Shown: positions 57,262-64,000 of the stretch, one piece after another
Numbering within the stretch: the stretch's first letter is position 1
Layout of the letters: the number at the start of each line of letters is the position of its first letter
Assembly: GCA_018873245.2 (NCBI GenBank)
Contig: JAEMBT020000009.1
Location: forward strand, 5,201,180-5,265,179
DNA: 64,000 bases
From: Archegozetes longisetosus
Taxonomy: Eukaryota; Arthropoda; Arachnida; Sarcoptiformes; Trhypochthoniidae
Direction: 5' to 3'
Made by a program: the position numbers and the translations under genes
The notes under the pieces: model-generated
Database searches by the model: none
The model's input: the letters and a program-made list of their open reading frames with translations, nothing else
What the model was told of the DNA's origin: nothing

Positions 57262-59026
57262 GACAGGGTGACCACACGTCCCGTTTTTGACAGGACAGTA
57301 CCGTCTTTTTAAAGACAAAAGACAGAAATCCCGTCAGACTAAAAACTCTAGACGGGACAATTAGTTGTTAGGTTTTTCGATTTCATTTTTGAAAGTGTGT
57401 TTAGAAAACATTTTTTTTAGAAATTCAAACATTGAATTTATTTTACAAATGATAAGGGATTAAGAAATCCGATCTATGTTTTGAACACCTGTGGCTTAAA
57501 ATAAAAAATTATTGAATTAACCTTTTCTGCCTTGACATATCTGACATAAACCAGTATTTCTTACTTTTGAATAACATAACCTTTGAAAGACGCCATTTCT
57601 AAGAAAAAATATACGGTTGAACTAGACTTTACGTGGCCAGAGATTTTCGACATAAACTTTGTATATAAATAATCTATAGCTTAGGTTGATTTCAGACATA
57701 TAAGTTTTATTCACCGCAAATGACTAAAACATCGGTAAAAAAATTCCCGAAAATTCGACTGGACTTTACGTGGCCAGAGAATCCATAGATAAATTTCATA
57801 TACAAATAATTTATAACTCATACAGAGTTCAACTATGTAAATTTTATTCACCGCAAATGACCAGAACATCAATAAAAAAATTCCCGAAAATTCGACTAGA
57901 CTTTACGTAGCCACAGATTTTCGACATAAGCTTTTTATATAAAGAAACTACAACTCAAGCTGAGTTCAAATATGCAAATTTTATTTGCCGCAAATGATTA
58001 GAACATTGGTAAAAAAATTCCGAATAATCAAGTATATAGAAAATTACCGTAAAATAAATTTATGGAATCACGTTTCAACTCAAACCGTTTGAAAGCAACA
58101 GAATTTCATTGTTTTGATAATATATTTTGATGAAACTTCAAAAATAAAAAATATTGTAAAATGAGAGAACCAAGATCCTACGGGACCTTGGTCTAAAATA
58201 GTACCTCGTTAAACATATATATTTTGAATAAGGTATTGACAATGACAAAAAAAATATGAAATGACGTAGCGTTAATAATGTAAAGTGCAAAACTAGATCT
58301 GTATAGTTTCACGATCACAAGATCCGGGAACCGTTTTCTTGCGGTAATGGCGGAATATGGCTTATAAATATAAACTAAGTTAAAGATCTTGGCTAAAGAA
58401 CGTACCGTCAGGCCTAAATGTGTCATTGGAAGCGCAATAGGGGATGCACTGAGCATCGCTCAGACGATGCTCAGTTGGTTCAATAAGACAAGCGGTTCGG
58501 CTTAGCATGTTAAAAGCTGATTGGAAATTCTCCGTGTCGGGTCAAAGTAACCCAGCTAAAATAAGCCAGCAAAAATAACATCTCAATGATAACAACTATT
58601 ATAGGGTTTTTAAAAGTCAATTAATAGTTTATTACTTATAATATCAGTATTAATCTATATAAAACGAAGAATTTCACATATGGCTTGGTTTGAGTTGAAA
58701 CGTGATTCTTTTTCGGGAATTTTTTTACCGATGTTCTGGTCATTTGCGGTGAATAACATTTATGTATATGATCTCTGCATGAGTTATAGATTATTTGTAT
58801 ATAAAATTCATATTTGAATTCTCTGGCCACGTAAAGTCTAGTTCAACCAAATATACTTTAAAAATCAACCATGGCTAATAGTTTTCAATTTTTTAATATT
58901 GGAATGTATTGTTTGAGACCTAAATATCTGTAATGATAAATAAAAACAGCATTTTTCATTTTAAAAATATAAGGGTCCACCTTTGATATTTTTGTCCCGT
59001 CATGAGTCAAGCCAGAGGTGGTCACG
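57262..59026. mobile_element. GGGTGRCCACC-family MITE split by a hAT-type element
   Basis: The left end GACAGGGTGACCACACGTCC and the right end AAGCCAGAGGTGGTCACG match the ends of the 19.9-kb copy. CTAAACAAG occurs directly outside both ends (57253-57261 and 59027-59035), consistent with a target duplication. The inner flanks of the nested element match the 19.9-kb copy (TTCTAAGAAAAAATATA on one side, TTTTTTAATATTGGAATG on the other), confirming that 57615-58848 is an insertion. Confidence 0.75.
57615..58848. mobile_element. Non-autonomous hAT-type element, perfect 28-bp TIRs, exact 8-bp target duplication
   Basis: Starts GGTTGAACTAGACTTTACGT and ends with its reverse complement; AAATATAC flanks both sides (57607-57614, 58849-58856), the hAT signature. 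The left part has three tandem units of about 128 bp, each starting CTAGACTTTACGTGGCC and ending AAAAAAATTCCCGAAAATTC; one inverted unit closes the right end (58690-58848). The interior has a perfect 11-bp stem with 6-base loop at 58448-58475. No transposase is encoded. Confidence 0.85.
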
Positions 59027-60230
59027 CTAAACAAGAAGGCAAATAATTTTAAAAACAGATTAAAGTGATTAGTAACCTTATAATAAGATGTAGTCACAGG
59101 GTAAGATCTAAAAATTGATCTAGGCCTGCAATAAACCTAAATTTAAAACAAAGGGTGAATTGAACTAAGCTTAGATCTCCAAAATAATATTCAATTTGCC
59201 GAATAACGCCATATATATCGTGAAACTTATATATTATCCAAGCAGAAACCAAATCCAGAATAAAAATTTTGACTAATAGATTCTTGTACAGAAATTAATC
59301 TCGGAGTATATTCCATGTAAAGATTCGATTATTAGTTTTATATTTTATAATCTTGTATTTGGTTTACTTATTTGGAGTTAGCTATAGATATATTTTAACC
59401 AGAATTTGAAAACTTTTAAGTCGATAGTTTTAAGGCTAATTATAAATCAAACCTAAATAATGATAAAAAAAATTAACATTGAATTATAAGACTTTTTATT
59501 CCTAAACATTTAGTTTTTACAACAAATTTGTTTACAATATTTATTTAGTAATAAATTTCATTGTAATATATCATATGTTAGGAGACAAATAGAAGCCATG
59601 AAAATAGACGTGAACTTAATATTACTTAAAAGTTGTCTATAAGAGTCGTTTATCTCTTTTTACGTTCGTTTAACAAAATACTGTGTACTTTTGAGAACTC
59701 TACCAATTCTTTGCCATTGTACATGGACTTTCATTTTTATATTATTGCAAGAGATACCTTATTTATATGTGCACTGTACTCATGCAATAAAAATAATCTT
59801 TGAATAAATAAATGAATTTTTAATTATACATCTATTGGTTTTTCAAGTTCGATCTTCAAAATCTCTTCAAATAGTGACTATATTTATGTCATTAGAAATG
59901 TAACTTATCTAAAATTTTTTATTATTTAAAGATAATTGCTTGAATACATCAACTGAAATAATGAAAACTTCATAGATTTAAGTTTTATGATATAAATTTG
60001 AAATAATGAGTGCCTCAAATGAATTCATTAATAAATGATTAGCAAACAAAATGATAAAAAAATCATATAAAACATCATTAAGTAGTAAGTTAGTAATATT
60101 GATCGAAATAAAGTTTGAGCTCACAAAATAAGAAGGAAACGTTATTCCTATTCTAATTCTAAGTACATATCAGCAATAGTATATGAAGTACTAATACAGT
60201 GTCTTCGATCATAAGAATTTTAGCAAATGG
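59027..60230. other. Intergenic, nothing recognised
   Basis: AT-rich; no coding stretch, RNA gene or repeat pair seen. Confidence 0.35.
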
Positions 60231-60365
60231 TTAGTACTCTATTCTTTCAAATCTTATAAAGAATCGATTAAACTTTGTTTTCAAGCAGATTCTGAAGGAA
60301 TAGATTTCAAAATCCAAAGTTTATACTCATTATTTCAATATAACTATCAATCTTTATAATAAGAC
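60231..60365 (+). pseudogene. GR exon-1 fragment
   Basis: Nucleotide-level match to the N-terminal part of GR exon 1: TACTCTATTCTTTCAAATCT for the DSHLYRIGL region, then in frame NRFQNPKFILIIS and a stop, corresponding to KRFQNPKFTFIIQLQLLI. Truncated on both sides. Confidence 0.6.
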
Positions 60366-61329
60366 CTCAAGCCATAGTAGATATGCATTTATTTTAGTTT
60401 ATTATTTGCTATGATTAGATGTCTAACAATTCAGAAAATTAATATTTTAAATAGATTATAAAATAACTGTACATAGGAAATATTATTTTATAGTATTCAT
60501 ATTCACACTAAATCATTAATAAAATAATTTATAAAATTCGTAAACTATTTTGCTGATAATGAAAAGCACTCAAATATTATAATGCTTATTGAAAATTAAT
60601 GTAGAACTTGAACAGTTCGGTAGGCAAGGAGTTGAGTTAAGTAGCACACAAAATATGTAAAAGTCGGAGTTCAATATTAGATCTAAGTCATACTAAGTTT
60701 AAGCTTTAAGAGAAAATTGTTTACAAATGTTGTTTATGAAGTTTTATCAGCAAAACGATTTATGCGAAAATTCATTATTTTGTTTTGCCATAAGTCAGGC
60801 CCAAACTAATGTTTATTAAAATTATCAATGTGTTGATTACCTAAATATTAAAGTGATCCCTAAGTGTGTAAGGCGCGAAAAAGCATCATTTAACATATAC
60901 TTTTTTGGTCGATAGTACATGAAAGTTAAAAACGCAAAGTTTTACCTAAAGATGAACTAGAATCTGCACTAAAGTTCACATAAGATCACACCTTTCTAAC
61001 ATATTGTTGCATCAAAACATTTATGATATGAAAGTTGTTAAACATAATTGAGTTAAAGCTTATTAATTGTTGTCAAATAATAGTATTATTGTAAAATTGA
61101 AATCAAAAAGCTCAAAACGTATGAGAATCAAATCTGCTTTTAAAACTACTTGTGCAAAATAATTCCGTTTTATGTACTATCACCTCCAAAAGTCTTTGTA
61201 AAAATTCAAATTTCGCAGAAAATTATAGTCATAATTTTGAGGGAATGCTTCAAAATTCCCTACCACAAAATATTATTTTATGAATGCATACTGTCGTTAC
61301 TATTAACTTTTTAAAGTTAAAAATAAAAG
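60366..61329. other. Intergenic with a repeat half
   Basis: About 60740-60930 is a diverged direct copy of 62975-63135 and ends in the TTTTTGGTCGATAGTAC terminus of that element family. Nothing coding seen. Confidence 0.4.
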
Positions 61330-61475
61330 TTAATTTGTCAAAAGAAAAAGATTTTAAACCGAAGATATTTATCACTCAATTAGAGCTATTAATACATTGT
61401 ATTATTTCGTTAATCTCTTCAGGGGAAATCCGGATCTTTGTGTGTACATAGGAGACTGGGGATATTATCTATTTC
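61330..61475 (+). pseudogene. GR exon-1 fragment
   Basis: Matches the FVKRKRFQNPKFxFIIQLQLL to DPDLYVYIGDWGYF region of the receptors across at least two frameshifts (GTCAAAAGAAAAAGATTT ... ATTAATACATTGTATTATTTCG ... GACTGGGGATATT). The following 61480-61800 resembles the GR upstream flank rather than the rest of the gene, so two broken copies are juxtaposed. Confidence 0.65.
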
Positions 61476-62209
61476 TATTATAATATAATATAATATTATT
61501 TAGGCTTTTAAGTACTCTTACACTATATTTTTGCAAAATATTTTATACATTCGTGAATAAATAAATTTTAAGTTGTATTTTATCGATTTATTTCGAATTC
61601 ATGATTCAAGATCTTCAAAGACAAAAGCAATATTCACATTATAAAATGTATATAAAAAATTTTTTAATTAACATGAATTAATGATAATTGTTTAAAGTTC
61701 TTCATGGTCCATAAAGATGTGACATAATCGTTTCTATTTTATGTGATAAAAAATATCTTCAACTTGAAGTACAGTAATATTTTGAAATAACTCTCACTAG
61801 GGAGGCTAAAAGGCTTTCAGGAAGCGATTAGTTTAATTTTTGCCAAAATGTATAATACAACGAGCTAATAAAAGATACCTATAAACTACTGGCTAAGATT
61901 GTTTATTTCAGCTAAATTCTTCATTTTAAGCTAATTCGAAAAGAAATTATTCACAAAGAAATAAGTAAAACAACGAGCAAATGAACACCAACTTCAAGTA
62001 ATATATAAACCCCTTGAACATTAAATGTAATTTTCATGATAAACTTGTTTTTAAAAAATCAATCGAAAAATTATAAAGGTTTTCATTTAATCCCCGCGTA
62101 TCTTGAAGGGTGAAATTGTAATATGAAATTTGAATAGATTTCAATTGTTTAAAGATCAGTTCCATTTCTTACTTGAAAGAGGATATATTTGTTTTGATTT
62201 ATTATCGAA
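61476..62209. other. GR upstream-flank copy and intergenic DNA
   Basis: 61480-61800 shares TTAAGTACTCTTACACTATAT, TTTTATCGATTTATTTC and ATTCAAGATCT with the flanks of copies A, C and D; no receptor body follows. A partial further copy of the first block occurs at 63480-63545. Confidence 0.45.
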
Positions 62210-62600
62210 AAAGTTTTCATCAATTGTGTGCACAAGATGTGTGGTCACATTACCGATAAGGTTCACATATGGCAGTGTATATTATAGAATTCAATCGAGG
62301 ATCAAATGCAACAGTGATCGCCAATAACATCAATAAGACCTATGGCCAAGAGATCAGTTCCGACAGAGCCAGGAAGTCATTTAGTCGATTCCGATCGGGT
62401 AACCGTAGCCTTGAAGACCTCCCTATAAGTGACCGATATATAGTGGTGGACAAAGATGTCCTGCGGGCACGGGGCAAAGAGGACGCGCGGAAAACACTCA
62501 AAGAATTGGCGGACATATTTGGGTGCTCAAAGTCAGCCGTCGTTGTACATCTTCAAAAGATTCTTACAATTTTACCCTTCAAGGGAACTACGCGAGAATT
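62210..62600 (+). pseudogene. Mariner transposase N-terminal fragment
   Basis: In frame from about 62269: YIIEFNRGSNATVIANNINK, then YGQEIS...ARKSFSRFRSGNRSLEDLP and KEDARKTLKELADIFGCSKSAVVVHLQKI. This is the paired helix-turn-helix (HTH_48-type) of mariner/SETMAR transposases. Similarity stops near 62570 and no DDE domain follows, so only the DNA-binding half remains. Confidence 0.75.
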
Positions 62601-62688
62601 AAATGTAAATCCTTATATATGTGCATTTGTAATTTATTATTGGTTAAAAAAATAATATCAAATAATTATGTGCAATAAATGCAAAACA

Positions 62689-63139
62689 CGTACTATCGGT
62701 CAAAAACGTATATATCAAAATGTGCGCTTAAAAAACAGTAAAAGTCAATCAGAATGAAACCAAATAAGAAAAAGATTGAGTAAATAATTTTGTCATATTA
62801 TTTTCTTGAGTATAATTTCTAGTATGAGTCAAGAAATGCGAAACTTATTTTTAAATTTCTTTTAGTGTTATAATTTGCATCGAATCTTAACATACGTAAC
62901 TTAAATTCATCAGATAAATAATTGAGAAAATTTTAATGCAAAGTAAACAATCTATGTACTCTTTATCAGTAAAACGGTTAATGCAAAAGTTCATTATTTT
63001 GTTTTGCTATAGGTCAGACCTAAACCAAAGCTTATAAAAGCTTTGAAAATCTTGATTAAATAAATATTAAAGTGGTCTATAAGTATATGAGACGCAAAAA
63101 AGCTTTATTTAACATATACTTTTGGACGATAGTACCATT
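62689..63139. mobile_element. Tc1/mariner-like MITE, ~450 bp
   Basis: Left ACGTACTATCGGTCAAAAAC and right ATACTTTTGGACGATAGTACC are inverted over about 25 bp with mismatches. The right half is repeated at 60740-60930. No coding sequence. Confidence 0.5.
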
Positions 63140-63663
63140 TCAAACATCAGATGAAGAGGACCTAGGAGCAGGGCAATCTACATTTACGTTGTACTAAATG
63201 AACGAAAGACCACACTGAGAACCAAGAGCACTGGAGCCTATAGAACCAGACTTTGGCCTTACACAATGAGTATCATTTGAAATAACTGGTTGTCTAGGCT
63301 TCTATGGCCCAAATTTTATGGACCAAGGACCTTTGGTTTCAAAGATACAAGAATGAATCCTAAAATCTATAGGGTGCATATCTGAACATTGGCTCAGTCT
63401 ATTTACTATTACATCAATAATCTATCTGTCTTTCTATACATGCGTGCGTGTGTGCTTCGCGACAAGACTATTCACTATTATTACTGTAACATTGTAATAT
63501 AATATTATTTAAAATTTTAAGTACCCTTACACTATATTGATGCGCAATAAATGGTTAAGACTAAAAATTTGCACAAAATTTATTATTAATTTAAACAAAA
63601 ACTAAACATAGCATGAAAACGTTCATTATATCACTGGAAAGTACATTAATTATACTTTATTTA
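63140..63663. other. Intergenic
   Basis: 63480-63545 repeats the TACACTATAT block of the GR flanks. Nothing else recognised. Confidence 0.35.
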
Positions 63664-64000
63664 TAAACACAGTCATAGCCTTTATCGGCCGCCTTTCTTA
63701 GATTAGTCTTAACTTTCTTCATGAGTGTCAGAAAATACTCTGGACGAAATTCTCTCAGTTTTCCCTAATTCTGGTGATAAAATAATCGAGATTTTTTGCC
63801 TTCCAGTCATTGTCGTAAACATTTGTCTTCGAATGTGACCAAAAATTTTCGATTGAATGCAACTGTGGTATATTGAAAGGGTTTTGGTCTTTTAGAACAT
63901 ATTTAATATTTAAAAGTTCAAATATTTGGATTATTTCTTTTGCATGAATTGCTGATGCGCCGTCGGGCCAGAACATATACTGACCAATATATCACAATAT
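63664..64000 (-). pseudogene. Tc1-like transposase C-terminal part, running off the window
   Basis: Minus strand: FWPDGASAIHAKEI holds the second acidic catalytic residue; NIPQLHSIENFWSHSKTNVY holds the catalytic Glu of the PQLxPIExFW motif; ITRIREN follows. One missing base near 63755 shifts the frame, after which LREFRPEYFLTLMKKVKTNL and RKAADKGYDCVYK complete the usual C-terminus to the stop at about 63664. The N-terminal part should lie beyond base 64000. Confidence 0.75.

Noticed and set aside
57615-58030. CRISPR-like array
   Set aside because: The direct repeats are 128-bp units inside a hAT-type element of an animal genome, not short repeats with unique spacers.
58193-59097. Minus-strand frames of 64-87 codons
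   Set aside because: They fall inside nested non-autonomous elements and show no domain or conservation.

Overview
The window is AT-rich, intron-containing animal DNA. Its gene families (gustatory receptors, a DEG/ENaC channel, LDL-receptor YWTD/EGF modules, an EB/EGF-type cysteine-rich membrane protein, luciferase-like acyl-CoA synthetase) and its transposon load (mariner, hAT, MULE, tRNA-derived SINE) fit an arthropod. The receptor style and short phase-0 introns suggest an acariform, perhaps trombidiform, mite; that assignment is inference only.

Layout. 0.4-3.0 kb: four-exon acyl-CoA synthetase, followed by a doubtful small secreted peptide. 5.2-7.7 kb: TIR element, hAT relic and a long hairpin. 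8.1-12.5 kb: two small membrane proteins, both with PPxY tails, separated by a MITE. 13.7-17.0 kb: foldback-like element and a mariner interrupted by a second mariner. 17.5-51.9 kb: a gustatory receptor (GR) region. It has two intact plus-strand receptors (17.5 and 48.9 kb), two plus-strand pseudogenes (27.8 and 44.7 kb), several exon relics and one divergent intact receptor on the minus strand (31.2-32.7 kb). Two decayed LDLR-like genes lie on the minus strand downstream of the two intact plus-strand receptors, so a GR(+)/LDLR(-) block appears to have been duplicated. Between these lie a tRNA-derived SINE, a D,D34D mariner, a degenerate hAT, a small cysteine-rich secreted protein and many nested MITEs. 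53.2-53.8 kb: a MULE remnant with an exact 9-bp target duplication. 54.3-56.7 kb: two-exon DEG/ENaC channel on the minus strand. 57.3-59.0 kb: nested hAT-type elements. 60-64 kb: GR fragments and Tc1/mariner pieces.

The most useful reconstruction is the receptor gene model. The long exon 1 of each plus-strand GR ends at a conserved donor. It is followed by a 90-nt exon 2 and a short exon 3 carrying the last transmembrane segment, giving products of 408 and 417 residues. The minus-strand receptor has the same two C-terminal exons plus one extra intron (429 residues). Exon boundaries come from reading splice sites, frames and paralogue conservation by eye; no search or transcript data were available. 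There is no operon-like organisation: the genes are independent units in a transposon-rich, rapidly duplicating chemoreceptor neighbourhood.
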